From Gemmatimonadales bacterium (GTDB lineage: Bacteria; Gemmatimonadota; Gemmatimonadetes; Gemmatimonadales; GWC2-71-9), in the NCBI GenBank assembly GCA_036500345.1, contig DASYCE010000006.1, positions 16,349 to 80,348 of the forward strand: a DNA stretch of 64,000 nucleotides. The letters run 5' to 3'. The position numbers and the translations under genes are program-made. The notes under the pieces were generated by a model, which was not told the DNA's origin, searched no databases, and was given only the letters and a program-made list of their open reading frames with translations. Shown here piece after piece: positions 36,061 to 47,891 of this stretch; position 1 is the first letter of the stretch, and each line of letters opens with the position of its first letter.

Positions 36061-36897
36061 ATGACCTCTCAGCTACGACTCGCGATTGTTGCGGCGATTG
36101 CCGGATTGATCGCGCTCGACGCCTCGACTGCGGCCGGGCAATGGATCGAGGTGCGTCGTTCGCACTATTCGGTCTTCTATCAGCCAGATGTTGCCCGCGA
36201 TACTGCGATGATCATCCGATGGGCGGACAGTTCGATTGCGTTGATGCATTCGAAATATGGTGTCACCCCCGACCGTTATCGCCTCGGGATCTATTTGTAC
36301 CCGTCGCCCGCGGCCGGTGTCACCGTCGACGATGCCCGTATTCACTGCTGCAGCGACAGCGCGGGGGTTGATACCGGGCGCATTGAACTCCTGGCACCCT
36401 CGGCCCCGGCCATGCAGCAGTCGACGGCGGTGTCGAGTCTTGGTGTTCGGAAGAACTCCGAGAGCTATGTCGCCAAGATTCTCATGTCGGAGTACATCCC
36501 GATCGGTCACTATGAAGTTCAGCGGCAGCGTGCTGACGGCGGCTGGTCCTACTACGATGCGCCGAACTGGTTTGTGCAAGGTCTCCAGGAGTTTGACGCG
36601 ATCTTTCATTCGACGACGGAGAATCGAAGCACGACGTCGCGTCGATTGATGGCGTGGGCGAAGGCCCACTCCGACGTGTTCTCATGCTGCAGCCCGGATC
36701 TCTCGCTGCGCGATGATTACAACGGCGGTGCCGCCGTGCTGGCCTTCCTCGCAGCGGAATTTGGCGAATCGGTGCATCAGCGAATCCTGGCGGATTCGGC
36801 GAGCACCTTCGCCGCCGCACTCACCGATGTGACGCGGCCGTTGTCGCGACGACAGCTGTTCGCGCGGTTCCAGACGTGGCTCAACGCCCAGCCATAG
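36061..36897 (+). CDS. Exported peptidase-MA-like protein lacking HExxH
   Basis: This 278-residue protein has a signal peptide (LRLAIVAAIAGLIALDAST, AAGQ). The layout follows peptidase-MA-like gluzincins. An N-terminal strand reads RRSHYSVFYQPDVA, then YRLGIYLYPSPA, and a helix lies where HExxH should be. APNWFVQGLQEFDAIF lines up with the usual P.W..EG.AEY third-ligand motif. At the expected active site it reads AKILMSEYIPIGHYEV, with no HExxH. It is therefore probably an inactive relative. It carries several Cys pairs (HCCSD, FSCCSP). The ATG has no clear ribosome site. Confidence 0.6.
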   Translation: MTSQLRLAIVAAIAGLIALDASTAAGQWIEVRRSHYSVFYQPDVARDTAMIIRWADSSIALMHSKYGVTPDRYRLGIYLYPSPAAGVTVDDARIHCCSDSAGVDTGRIELLAPSAPAMQQSTAVSSLGVRKNSESYVAKILMSEYIPIGHYEVQRQRADGGWSYYDAPNWFVQGLQEFDAIFHSTTENRSTTSRRLMAWAKAHSDVFSCCSPDLSLRDDYNGGAAVLAFLAAEFGESVHQRILADSASTFAAALTDVTRPLSRRQLFARFQTWLNAQP

Positions 36898-38277
36898 CTA
36901 TTTCGCGGCAAGGTCCATGAGATGCAGTCGCATCCGCTCGAGGTCCGCTGGCGAGTAATAGCGGCCGTCGGCGACCACCGCGACGACGCTTCGCGTGTTG
37001 CTGATGTCGGCGAGCGGGTTCTGCGAGAGCATCACCAGGTCCGCGAGCTTGCCGACGTCGATGGTGCCGAGGTCGCGGGTGCGGCCGAGGTACATGGCCG
37101 GGTTGATCGTGGCGGTCTGCAATGCCTCGAGGGGAGTGAAACCCGCCGCGACCAGCCATTCGAGTTCGTGGTGCAATGACGGACCCGGCACGAGATCGAA
37201 TCCCGCCGGCGCATCGGTCCCCGCCAGGAAGGGCACGCCGGCCTTGTGAAGCCGCCGGTTGAGATCGAGTTCGAACGCCGCAAAGCGGCGGGTGACCGCC
37301 GCGACCGTATCTGGCGCGTTGAGGCCGCGAAGTGCGGTCCGCTTCCACCCCTCGACCGTGCCGTGCGGCATGAACGGAAGACCGGGATCGGAGGTCAGGT
37401 CGACCGCCGTGTTCAGGTCCGAAGCGATCGTCGGGCATTGCCACACATGGTCCTTCGCCAGCGTCGCGATGATCCGTGCTTCATTCGCTTCGCTCAGTGA
37501 CGCGAGAATCGTGGCATGGTCGCGCTTGCCGCCATTGACGATCGAATCCTCCCGCGTGGTGCTCGCTTCGAAGACGCCGAGGAGATGCTCGAAGGAGTGC
37601 TGTTGCGCGGCGATCGCCTCGGTCGCACGGATCTCGTTGGGAACGTGTCCCTCGAATCGAAGTCCCTCTCGCTTCACCTCTTCAGCCACCGCGAAATACG
37701 CTGCGCGCGGTACCAGCGATTGCGTCTTGATGAAGTCGACCCCGCGATCGTGCAGCTTGCGTACTGCGGCTCGAGCATCGTCAGCAGTCGTGACCTTGAT
37801 GATGGCCTGATATCGCGACGTCGGTCCGTCGAGCATCGGCCCCGCGACGACCATTCGCGGGCCGATCAGCTGATGTGCGGCGATCGAGTCGCGTGCCGCG
37901 AGGATTGCATCGAGGTTGCTCCCCATGTCGCGAACGCCGGTGACGCCGTTGACGACGAACGTAGGGAGCATCAGCTCGCTGGTGCTGTGGAAACGGGCGG
38001 TGTCGTTGGTGAAGAAGGCGTGAACGTGCATGTCCCAGAGCCCGGGGATCAGGTACCTCCCGGTGCCGTCGAGCGTCGTGCCCGAAGTGGGGCTCGCCGG
38101 TGAACGGCCATCGATCGAGGTGATCCGCTTCCCATCGATCACCACGTTCATGTGCGGGCGAAGATGCCCGTTGGTGACGTCGACAATCGTGACATTGGTG
38201 ATCGTGAGCGACTGGGCCGCGGCAGGCACAACCGCGCTGAGCGCTGCGAGCGCGACAACGGCAACGCGAGCGAGCAT
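36898..38277 (-). CDS. Secreted amidohydrolase (imidazolonepropionase/prolidase-like)
   Basis: The protein has 459 residues from ATG 38277, with a signal peptide MLARVAVVALAALSAVVPAA, then AQ. The amidohydrolase metal ligands are visible: HVH in GLWDMHVHAFF, a possible bridging Lys (VDFIKTQ), His in EGHVPNEI, His in SFEHLLG and Asp in GTDAPAG. Typical C-terminal strands follow (TINPAMYLG and GKLADLVMLSQNPL). It belongs to the secreted Xaa-Pro dipeptidase/imidazolonepropionase-like group; the substrate is probably a peptide or cyclic amide. It is divergent from peptidase E, so the two may share a peptide-use role. Confidence 0.92.
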   Translation of the reverse strand: MLARVAVVALAALSAVVPAAAQSLTITNVTIVDVTNGHLRPHMNVVIDGKRITSIDGRSPASPTSGTTLDGTGRYLIPGLWDMHVHAFFTNDTARFHSTSELMLPTFVVNGVTGVRDMGSNLDAILAARDSIAAHQLIGPRMVVAGPMLDGPTSRYQAIIKVTTADDARAAVRKLHDRGVDFIKTQSLVPRAAYFAVAEEVKREGLRFEGHVPNEIRATEAIAAQQHSFEHLLGVFEASTTREDSIVNGGKRDHATILASLSEANEARIIATLAKDHVWQCPTIASDLNTAVDLTSDPGLPFMPHGTVEGWKRTALRGLNAPDTVAAVTRRFAAFELDLNRRLHKAGVPFLAGTDAPAGFDLVPGPSLHHELEWLVAAGFTPLEALQTATINPAMYLGRTRDLGTIDVGKLADLVMLSQNPLADISNTRSVVAVVADGRYYSPADLERMRLHLMDLAAK

Positions 38278-38315
38278 GAAGGACCTCGAAGACTGGATGC
38301 GGGCGGACAAAGAAA

Positions 38316-38321
38316 AGTATA
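38316..38321 (-). promoter_or_regulatory. TATACT -10-like element of the amidohydrolase gene
   Basis: On the minus strand TATACT lies 39 bases upstream of ATG 38277, in the 121-base divergent region shared with peptidase E. No good -35 box is seen, so this is a weak call. Confidence 0.3.
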
Positions 38322-38398
38322 CCCGCCTCGAACCACCCGGACCTTGCCACCCGGATGGATCGCACGCCAGCTTGAAGCATGATCCTTCCATTCTGTCG

Positions 38399-39118
38399 AT
38401 GCCCGGTCAGATCGTAGCCCTTGGAGGGGGCGGCTTCTCGATGGAGCCGGACAACCCCGCAGTCGACGACTTCATCCTCTCGCTCGCCGGGAGTGCCAAG
38501 CCGCGCGTCTGCTTCCTTCCGACCGCCAGCGCCGATTCGCCGTCGTACATCGCCAAGTTCTACCGCGCCTTCGCGGGTCGGGCCGCGCCCACCGACCTCA
38601 CTCTGTTCGACGCTCCCGCGCTGGCGCGCCAGCCTGCGACCACGGCCGATCTTCCGGCGTTTGTCGCCGAGCAGGAGATCTTCTACGTGGGCGGCGGCAA
38701 CACCGCACACCTGCTCAGCATCTGGCGTGTTCACGGCCTCGACCTGTTGCTGCGTCGCGCATGGGAAGCCGGAGCGATCATGGCGGGGATCAGCGCCGGT
38801 ATGCTCTGCTGGTTTCAGGGCGGCATCACGGATTCGTTCGGTGGCTATCGCGAACTGAACGACGGGCTCGCGCTTCTCCCCGCGGTGGCGTGCCCACACT
38901 ACGACGGAGAGTCCGCGCGGCAGACCGTGTTTCGCGCGATGGTGAAGGAGCACGGCGTCACGGGATATGCTGCGGATGATGGCGCGGCGCTCCACTTCGT
39001 CGGCACCGACTACCGGGAAGCGATCACGTCGCGCCCCGGCGCCCTGGCGCACCGCCTCACGCACGACGGTGGTACTGTCACCACCACACCACTCGCCACA
39101 CGCATCCTTGGCCGATAG
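38399..39118 (+). CDS. Peptidase E (S51) family
   Basis: This 239-residue protein starts at ATG 38399 (MPGQIVALGGGGFSMEPDNP). The S51 features are the nucleophile motif GISAGMLCWF (Ser in SAG), VGGGNTAHLLSIWRVHGL before it, and the loop CPHYDGESAR after it. The S51 enzymes cleave Asp-Xaa dipeptides or, in cyanophycinase, beta-Asp bonds. No signal peptide is visible, so it should be cytoplasmic. SnoaL-like, methyltransferase and AhpD-like genes follow closely, so the four may be cotranscribed. Confidence 0.92.
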   Translation: MPGQIVALGGGGFSMEPDNPAVDDFILSLAGSAKPRVCFLPTASADSPSYIAKFYRAFAGRAAPTDLTLFDAPALARQPATTADLPAFVAEQEIFYVGGGNTAHLLSIWRVHGLDLLLRRAWEAGAIMAGISAGMLCWFQGGITDSFGGYRELNDGLALLPAVACPHYDGESARQTVFRAMVKEHGVTGYAADDGAALHFVGTDYREAITSRPGALAHRLTHDGGTVTTTPLATRILGR

Positions 39119-39127
39119 AGGGACTTC

Positions 39128-39529
39128 ATGACGACGACTCCTGACGAACTCGCAATCCGCGCATTGATCGAAGAGTGGGCTGCTGCCGTGCGCCGGAAGG
39201 ACCTCCCGGCAATCCTGGCGCATCATTCGCCCGATATCGTGATGTTCGATGTCCCGCCATCGCCGGAACCGCAGGGGATTGACGCCTACCGCCGCACCTG
39301 GGACACTTTTTTCACCTGGTCGCACGAACCAGTGGTGTATCGTATCGAATCGCTGCAGGTCACGGCGGGTCACGATGTCGCATTTGCGGTCGCGTTGATG
39401 AAATGCGCCGGAACCGAAAAGAGCGGGGAGGAGATCGACCTCGAATTCCGATTGACAGTCGGGTTGAAGAAGATCGACGGCGAATGGACGGTGCTCCATG
39501 AGCACCATTCCATTCCGGCGACCGACTGA
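39128..39529 (+). CDS. SnoaL-like (NTF2 fold) protein
   Basis: This 133-residue cone-fold protein has IRALIEEWAAAVRRKDLPAI, HSPDIVMFDVPPSPEPQGID and the C-terminal strands RLTVGLKKIDGEWTVLHEHH. This matches SnoaL/DUF4440-type proteins, often annotated as ketosteroid isomerase-like. Many have no known substrate. It starts 9 bases after peptidase E; AGGGA precedes the ATG. Confidence 0.88.
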   Translation: MTTTPDELAIRALIEEWAAAVRRKDLPAILAHHSPDIVMFDVPPSPEPQGIDAYRRTWDTFFTWSHEPVVYRIESLQVTAGHDVAFAVALMKCAGTEKSGEEIDLEFRLTVGLKKIDGEWTVLHEHHSIPATD

Positions 39530-39554
39530 AGCGGGTCCTCCACCGGGTCGCCGC

Positions 39555-40145
39555 ATGACCGACAAGTCCACCGGATACGAAGCGGTCGCCGCCGAGTTCA
39601 TCGCTGGTCGCGGACGCGCACCGGCGACCGGCATCGGCGCTCGCGAAGTGCGCGCCTGGGCTCGCGCTCTCCCCGCGTCGTCCTCGGTCCTCGATCTCGG
39701 CTGCGGCACCGGCCTTCCGATCACGCGCGAGCTGATCGAGGCAGGGCTCGATGTGCACGCGGTCGACGGCTCCCCCTCGTTCGTCGCGGCGTTCCGGCGC
39801 AACTTTCCCGACGTCCCGGTCGAATGTGAATCGGTGCTCGAATCGACATACTTCAATCGCCAGTTCGACGCGGTGATCGCCTGGGGACTCGTCTTCCTGC
39901 TCTTCCCCGCCGAACAGCGTCAGCTGATCAATCGGATGTCGAACGCGATCGTCGCGGGAGGTCGCCTGCTGTTCACATCGCCACCGAGACCACAGGTGTG
40001 GATCGATGCGATGACGGCCGTCGAATCACGGTCACTCGGAGCCGAGGAATACCGCGCGATCTGCGCTTCCGCTGGTGTGGTGGTCGCCCGTGAATACGAA
40101 GACGTCGGCGAGAATCACTACTACGAGTCCATCAAACCGGCCTGA
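39555..40145 (+). CDS. Class I SAM-dependent methyltransferase
   Basis: The protein has 196 residues from ATG 39555 (MTDKSTGYEAVAAEFIAGRG). Motif I is VLDLGCGTGLPITREL, followed by an acidic loop (VHAVDGSPSFVAAF), motif III-like DAVIAWGLVFLLFP and post-motif GGRLLFTSPP. The fold is a Rossmann methyltransferase acting on an unknown small molecule. The frame is open further upstream, overlapping the SnoaL-like gene, but homology starts at MTDKS. Confidence 0.9.
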   Translation: MTDKSTGYEAVAAEFIAGRGRAPATGIGAREVRAWARALPASSSVLDLGCGTGLPITRELIEAGLDVHAVDGSPSFVAAFRRNFPDVPVECESVLESTYFNRQFDAVIAWGLVFLLFPAEQRQLINRMSNAIVAGGRLLFTSPPRPQVWIDAMTAVESRSLGAEEYRAICASAGVVVAREYEDVGENHYYESIKPA

Positions 40146-40159
40146 CCCGGAGGAATGCC

Positions 40160-40762
40160 ATGCCGTTCATTGCCACCACACCCGCATCGGAAGCGACCGG
40201 TCTCACAGCCGAGATGTACCAGACGGTTCGCGGCCGCGCCGGATTCGACCCCAACTGGGTCGAAGCGTTTTCACTTCGCCCGGAGGTCTGGAAGAATTGG
40301 GATCTGCTCTGGGCGTCGGTGCGCTCCAACCTGCCACCGCGGATCTGGGAACTCGCCACCCTTGCGGCGGCCCAGGCGATTCGGAGTTCGTATTGCTCGC
40401 TGGCGCACGGACGAGTACTCGCCGAAAAGTTTTTCGACGCCTCGACGGTGACCGCGATTGCGACGGACCGCGACACCGCTCCGCTCGAGGCTCGTGAGCG
40501 CGCCGTGATGGACTTCGCCGAGAAAGTCGCCGTCGCTGCCGATCGGATCACCCAGGCCGATGTCGACGGATTGCGCGCGCACGGCTTCTCCGACGCCGAG
40601 ATCTTCGACATCGCCGCAGTGGCCGCGGCGCGCTGCTTCTTCTCGAAGATGGTCGATGCGATGGGCGCCCTTCCCGATGCCGCCCTCGGCACCCTTGACC
40701 CCGCGATGCGCGACGCACTGACGGTCGGGCGTCCGATCGCGGGGACAGCTGCAAACCGCTGA
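40160..40762 (+). CDS. AhpD-like carboxymuconolactone decarboxylase-family protein
   Basis: This 200-residue helical protein has the AhpD/CMD core: WELATLAAAQAIRSSYCSLA followed by HGRVLAEKFF, and later LEARERAVMDFAEKVAVAAD. The redox motif has one Cys (YCSLAH); the first Cys of the AhpD CxxC pair is Ser. Disulfide-based peroxidase activity is therefore unlikely without another thiol. Members often take part in antioxidant or small-molecule metabolism. GGAGG precedes the ATG at a good distance. Confidence 0.88.
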   Translation: MPFIATTPASEATGLTAEMYQTVRGRAGFDPNWVEAFSLRPEVWKNWDLLWASVRSNLPPRIWELATLAAAQAIRSSYCSLAHGRVLAEKFFDASTVTAIATDRDTAPLEARERAVMDFAEKVAVAADRITQADVDGLRAHGFSDAEIFDIAAVAAARCFFSKMVDAMGALPDAALGTLDPAMRDALTVGRPIAGTAANR

Positions 40763-40782
40763 CGATCTGAGGAAGTGGCGCG

Positions 40783-42753
40783 TTACAGCTGCTTGAGCTC
40801 GGCCGCCGCTTCGACGGCGTGATCGACGTCGCGACTCAGCGCCCGCGCCTGTTGGGTCGCCATCGTGAGCCCGTTCAGCACCGCGCCGACGCCGCTCTGG
40901 CGGAGCCGCATCAAGTCGAGCCGCACGTTCTGCATCGCGATGACGCAGCTCTCGAAGCGGTCGGCGAACTGTGAACGCTGCGTGGCCAGTTCCCGGCATC
41001 GCTGCAATTGCTGCTCGAGCAGCGTGATCTGCCGGTCACGCTCTTCTCCGTCGGGGCGCTGGCGAATGTCCGCCAGTCGCGCCTCGATCCGCGCCGTGTC
41101 GTCGACCCCGAGCGCGTCCATCGAACCGAGTGTCTGCGCGAGCTGTGCAGCGCGCGCGTAGAGCCCTTCGGTGGTGTCGACGATGTCTGGCAACATCTCC
41201 TTGTCGGCCGGCGAGAGCTGCGCCATGAGCGACAGGATCATCTGCCGGTCCTTGTAGACCTGCGCCATTCGATCGTGATACGCGCCGTACTCCGACGCCT
41301 TTGGCTCGGCGATCTGCTTCACGCCCTTGATCTTCTTGTCGCCGGAGCTGATGGCATCGGGCGCATCGGGACGATGAATCACATCCCGCCACGAATACCC
41401 CGCCTGCCACAATTCCGAGTAGCGCCGAATCATTCCCCAGCCAAACGCGGCAGCGACAAAAAGGAACCACGGGTGCGCAGGTCCGCCGCCGACCGTCATG
41501 TTGATCAGGAAACAGCCTCCGGTCGCCGCGGCGAACCGAGCGAATTGCCGCCGGGCCCGCAGCACGATGACCGGTTCACCGGTATCGGGCAGCGGGGTGG
41601 TGTCCTTGTCGCGACGTCCCAGTCTTCGTTCGAGCCTGGCCTGCCGTTCTGCCGCACGGCCGTCTGGACGAGCGACCTGCCCGCGGTCGCGCAATCCCGG
41701 CCGGGCACCGGTGGGATTCCGTTCGGATGGACGCGTGGGCCGTGTCGAGCCGGGACGCGTCGGCAATCCGTTGGGCCGTTCCAGCCCCGGACGTGTGCCG
41801 CGCGTTGGCGACGGACGAGTCGGAGGTTGCCTCGCCGCGGTCGGTTCGCGCGTCTGCGCGTTCCAGCCGAGACCGGTCGGGCGATAGCCCGCGGTGTTGC
41901 GACTCTCGAGCGAACGACGCAGCGCATCTGCCGATGGCCAGCGATTCGCCGGGTCCTTTTCAAGACACCGTGCCACCGCGAGCGAGAGGTCCTCCGGAAT
42001 ATCAGGATACCTGTCGTGCAGCAGCGGTGCTGGCTCGGTGATCTGCTTCATCAGGATGCCGGCCACGGTCGGTGCATTGAACGGCAGTTCACCGGACAGC
42101 ATCTGATAGCTCACGATTCCCAGAGAATAGAGATCGCTGCGGCCATCGATCTCTTTCTCCCCCGCGGCCTGCTCCGGCGACATGTACGACGGCGTTCCGA
42201 TCGCCATGCCGGCGCTGGTCAGCGTCGCGCCACTGGTCGCCGACATCGCCTTGGCGATGCCGAAGTCGGTCACGATCACCCGGCCGCGAGTTCCCTCGAG
42301 GAGGATGTTGTCGGGCTTGATGTCGCGATGGATCACCGAGACGGCGTGTGCGGCGGAGAGCGCATCGGCGGTTTCGCGCATGATGCGTCGCGCTTCGTCG
42401 GCGGGAATCCGTCCTCGCCGGCGAATTCGTGCCGCAAGCGATTCTCCCTCGATCAGTCCCATGACGAAGTAGACGAGGCCGCGGCCTTCCCCGACGTCGT
42501 GGATCGGCACAATATGCGGATGGGAAAGCCGGGCCGCAGTCTGCGCTTCACGGGTGAACCGCTGGCGGATTTCGCTCGAGAAGGCGAGCTCGGGGGGCAG
42601 CACCTTGATCGCGACCCGACGCTGCAGCCGTTCATCGCGGGCGCGGTACACCACCCCCATACCGCCGCGGCCGATTTCGCCCTCGATGGTATAGGAGTCG
42701 CCAAGCGCCTCCTTCAGGAGCGTCGGGAGTGCGTGCTGGGACTGATCGCTCAT
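40783..42753 (-). CDS. Membrane Ser/Thr protein kinase with coiled-coil tail
   Basis: The protein has 656 residues. The kinase domain is intact: GRGGMGVVY (28-36), K50, HRDIKPDN (142-149), DFG (163-165) and SPEQ (192-195). A linker of about 110 residues (285-395) is rich in Pro, Arg, Thr and Gly, with repeated RPxxTRP-like steps. Two hydrophobic segments (about 412-450, including FLINMTVGG and WFLFVAAAFGWGMI) form a hairpin. A long helical, probably coiled-coil tail (475-656) ends the protein. It has no TPR or TolB module. It is divergent from lon across 285 bases. Confidence 0.93.
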   Translation of the reverse strand: MSDQSQHALPTLLKEALGDSYTIEGEIGRGGMGVVYRARDERLQRRVAIKVLPPELAFSSEIRQRFTREAQTAARLSHPHIVPIHDVGEGRGLVYFVMGLIEGESLAARIRRRGRIPADEARRIMRETADALSAAHAVSVIHRDIKPDNILLEGTRGRVIVTDFGIAKAMSATSGATLTSAGMAIGTPSYMSPEQAAGEKEIDGRSDLYSLGIVSYQMLSGELPFNAPTVAGILMKQITEPAPLLHDRYPDIPEDLSLAVARCLEKDPANRWPSADALRRSLESRNTAGYRPTGLGWNAQTREPTAARQPPTRPSPTRGTRPGLERPNGLPTRPGSTRPTRPSERNPTGARPGLRDRGQVARPDGRAAERQARLERRLGRRDKDTTPLPDTGEPVIVLRARRQFARFAAATGGCFLINMTVGGGPAHPWFLFVAAAFGWGMIRRYSELWQAGYSWRDVIHRPDAPDAISSGDKKIKGVKQIAEPKASEYGAYHDRMAQVYKDRQMILSLMAQLSPADKEMLPDIVDTTEGLYARAAQLAQTLGSMDALGVDDTARIEARLADIRQRPDGEERDRQITLLEQQLQRCRELATQRSQFADRFESCVIAMQNVRLDLMRLRQSGVGAVLNGLTMATQQARALSRDVDHAVEAAAELKQL

Positions 42754-43038
42754 CCGGGTCCTGAAACGGGGAGGCTTCGAGTGGTACTAACCCTTGAATC
42801 TGCACGTGGATGCGTGGGCGAGCAACGTGCCAGCCAACCCCTGCCGGGGCGACAGGTTTCCCGGTATTGATCGGAGCCCCGTGCCCCTCTGGCGCAATCG
42901 GGGCGTCTCCAATCGGTCACCGCGGCAGATGAGAACGCCATGCCGTGGCACGCCAGATGCCCTTGAAGGCCGCGAACCGGCGATTCGCGGATGCGCCACA
43001 CCCGTGGCGGTCCACCGGGCCGCGGAAGGAGAACCCCC

Positions 43039-45576
<2,538 letters not shown>

Positions 45577-45580
45577 TCAA

Positions 45581-45600
45581 CTGACCGGCTCGCCGGTCAG
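45581..45600. terminator. Bidirectional terminator hairpin after lon
   Basis: CTGACCGG, loop CTCG, CCGGTCAG give a perfect 8-bp stem (extendable to 9 bp with a 2-base loop). It lies exactly between the convergent stops of lon (45576) and the diguanylate cyclase (45597). There is no T tract, but the position fits a shared terminator. Confidence 0.6.
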
Positions 45601-47210
45601 CCCATTTCGACTCGGTCGCGGCCCGACGCCTTGGCTCGATACAAGGCCCGGTCCGCGGCCGATGTCACATCTGTCACCGACGGTTCTCCGTCACCGGCGA
45701 CGGTCGCGATGCCGATACTCACCCGCGGCGAGACTTCAATGCCGTTGGCGAGCTTCGCCGGCGTCGATGCCAGCGCCAGTCGCAGCTTGTCGGCGATCGC
45801 GTGCGCGTTCGACGGCGGACAGCGCCGCAGGATGATCCCGAATTCCTCGCCGCCATACCGGCCGAGCAGGTCGGACTGGCGAATCAACTTGCGGAAGACA
45901 TTCGCCACATGCACGAGCACCTGGTCACCGGTGAGGTGCCCATGCGTATCGTTGACCCGTTTGAAATGGTCGATGTCGAGCATCAGGAAACAGAGCGGCT
46001 CGCGGTGTCGCGTCGCGAAGGCGATTGCATACTCCAGCTCCGCCATCAGCGTCGAATGGTTGAGCACGCCGGTCAGGCCGTCGCGGTGGACAAGCTCCCG
46101 AATGCGGCGGCCACGTTCGCCTCGCGTCAGAACCACCTGCAGGAGGTGGCTTCTTTCCACCGGCTTGGCAAGGAAGTCGTCGCCGCCGGCCCGAAGACCT
46201 TCCATCTCGTCCGCCAGTGTTCGTCGCGCAGTCAGGAAGACAATCGGCACCAGCGTGAGACGCGGGTCCTGGCGAATCAGGCGCGCGATGGCATAGCCGT
46301 CGACATCAGGCAGGTCCACATCCAGGAGCACCAGGTCCGGAAGCTCACGTGACAGCGTGTCTGCGGCGGCCTGGGCGCTGCTGCAGAGTGCCACGCGCGC
46401 GTTGAGCTCGCTCAGCCACGTGGCCAGGAGCTGCGCTTGCGCCGGATCGTCCTCGACGACCACCACATTCGGTGGCGGAGCACCGACGCGCGCCAGCCCC
46501 CGAGCGAACAGCGCCAACTCCGCCGGCAGCTGCGCCATGCCGAAGACGGCGTCGAGTCCCGCGGCGGCGGTGCGGAGGCGATCGAAGCGTTCGACCGTGT
46601 CGGCCAGCACGACCGCGCGCGGCCGTTCCGGTGTCGCGGCCGCCCAGTAGCGGGCCAGGACGAGCGCTTCATCGCCGATGTTGGTGCCGATCACGACCAG
46701 ATCGGGTCTCCGCGACGGCGGCACATCCCACGGATCGACATTGCCTTCCTGGATGTCGAGTTCGAAGCCGACCTTGCGCAGCGCGTCCGCGATGACCTCC
46801 CGGATCGGCTCATCGTGCATCACCACGAGTGCGCGATAGGCGAATCCCGGCAGCCGGCCGAGGACCATCGGCATGTCGAGATCGGTGGCCGCCTCATCGA
46901 ACGCCGCGCGAAGATCGAGAATCGCCTGGTCGAAGCGATCGCCTTCCTGTGCCGTAGGAACCGGCGGCGTGAGGATGCGGTGTTCCATCTCGCGCGCGAC
47001 CACCGTGACGCGCGGAAAGCCGTACGAGCCCCCGGATCCGGCAAGACGATGGAAGCGCTGGCGCAGCGATTCGAGCGCGTCGGGCTCCCCGGCGCGAAAT
47101 GCTGCCAGATCCTTCCGCAATTCAGCCAGGCGCTCCGGCGCGTCGCGGAGGTAGTCGCGCCGCAGCGCCGCCAGTGCGTCGTCGGGCTTTTCGAGGTCCG
47201 GCAGCGTCAT
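45597..47210 (-). CDS. Hpt-REC-REC-GGDEF diguanylate cyclase
   Basis: The protein has 537 residues. The N-terminal Hpt domain has its phospho-His in RFHRLAGSGGSYGF (about residues 52-65). A degenerate receiver (about 120-240, RALVVMHDEPIREVIADALR) lacks a clear acceptor Asp, and a canonical receiver follows (NVVVVEDDPAQAQ, LVLLDVDLPDVDGY, FLTAR, AKPV). The GGDEF domain has RYGGEEFGII, so it should make cyclic di-GMP. An RxxD inhibitory site (RQSD) lies five residues before GGEEF. It overlaps the upstream trmB-like gene by ATGA and is the last gene of a three-gene unit. Confidence 0.93.
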   Translation of the reverse strand: MTLPDLEKPDDALAALRRDYLRDAPERLAELRKDLAAFRAGEPDALESLRQRFHRLAGSGGSYGFPRVTVVAREMEHRILTPPVPTAQEGDRFDQAILDLRAAFDEAATDLDMPMVLGRLPGFAYRALVVMHDEPIREVIADALRKVGFELDIQEGNVDPWDVPPSRRPDLVVIGTNIGDEALVLARYWAAATPERPRAVVLADTVERFDRLRTAAAGLDAVFGMAQLPAELALFARGLARVGAPPPNVVVVEDDPAQAQLLATWLSELNARVALCSSAQAAADTLSRELPDLVLLDVDLPDVDGYAIARLIRQDPRLTLVPIVFLTARRTLADEMEGLRAGGDDFLAKPVERSHLLQVVLTRGERGRRIRELVHRDGLTGVLNHSTLMAELEYAIAFATRHREPLCFLMLDIDHFKRVNDTHGHLTGDQVLVHVANVFRKLIRQSDLLGRYGGEEFGIILRRCPPSNAHAIADKLRLALASTPAKLANGIEVSPRVSIGIATVAGDGEPSVTDVTSAADRALYRAKASGRDRVEMG

Positions 47211-47890
47211 CGGTTCCGCAACTCATGGCAGACGTGGCGTGCCGCCGCGACGAAGGCCGTGCCGGTTCCCCAGTGTCCGGAGAACCGGTCGCCGCTCCTG
47301 GCGCCGATCAGCGCGGCGCGATCATCGATGACAAGAATCACAGGGTCTCCGGGCCAATCCTCGGGCGCAATCACGTCGACGGCAATGGCTCCGAGCGATA
47401 CAGCCCCCATCGAGGCCACCCGGACCGACAGCTCGCCGGCGGCCGCGTGCCGCAGCTGCGGACCAAGGGCAACCACGCCGTCCGGCGGTGCGATCAGCTC
47501 GACACTTCGTTCGGCCCGGGCGATCTCGTGGCCCATCAGCTGCACCGCGCCGCGCGGTGACGAGAGTTCCACCAGCGTCGGCGTATCCGGGGCGGCGAGC
47601 GCGGACAACGCAGCGCCGAGCCGGTCGATGGCTTCTCCTTGACGATCGGTCAGCCGAGCGAGAAGTGTACTGGGCGGTTCCGGACGGAACTGCTTTGGTC
47701 GTCCCTCGCTGATTCGTGCTGCGCCCTTGCTGACCAGTCCCTCCAGGGCGGCGTACACGTTCGCCCGGGCCAATCCTGCGGCCCGCGCGACGGTGTAGCC
47801 GGTTCCGGGTCCTCCGCGCAGGAGGACTTCATAGATCAGACTTTCGGTCGGGGTGAAGCCGAACGGCGTGAGATCGATGTCCCCCGGCAT
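47207..47890 (-). CDS. TrmB-family transcriptional regulator
   Basis: This 227-residue protein starts at ATG 47890, one base after the preceding stop. The N-terminal winged helix matches TrmB: LTPFGFTPTESLIYEVLLRG, TVARAAGLARANVYAALEGL and KGAARISEGRPKQFRPEPP. A short coiled coil follows (ARLTDRQGEAIDRLGAALSA). The C-terminal effector-like domain (VELSSPRGAVQLMGHEIARA through HVCHELRNR) resembles the PLD-like TrmB_C domain that binds sugars in archaeal members. The ligand is unknown. It sits between an unknown helical protein and a diguanylate cyclase, all overlapping or nearly so. Confidence 0.87.
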   Translation of the reverse strand: MPGDIDLTPFGFTPTESLIYEVLLRGGPGTGYTVARAAGLARANVYAALEGLVSKGAARISEGRPKQFRPEPPSTLLARLTDRQGEAIDRLGAALSALAAPDTPTLVELSSPRGAVQLMGHEIARAERSVELIAPPDGVVALGPQLRHAAAGELSVRVASMGAVSLGAIAVDVIAPEDWPGDPVILVIDDRAALIGARSGDRFSGHWGTGTAFVAAARHVCHELRNR

Positions 47891-47891
47891 C

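Noticed and set aside
41008..42870. Plus-strand 620-codon open frame
   Set aside because: It is antisense to the second Ser/Thr kinase, whose catalytic motifs are unambiguous.
42754..43038. Heat-shock promoter or CIRCE element before lon
   Set aside because: CTTGAA hexamers are present but no matching -10 and no CIRCE inverted repeat could be found.
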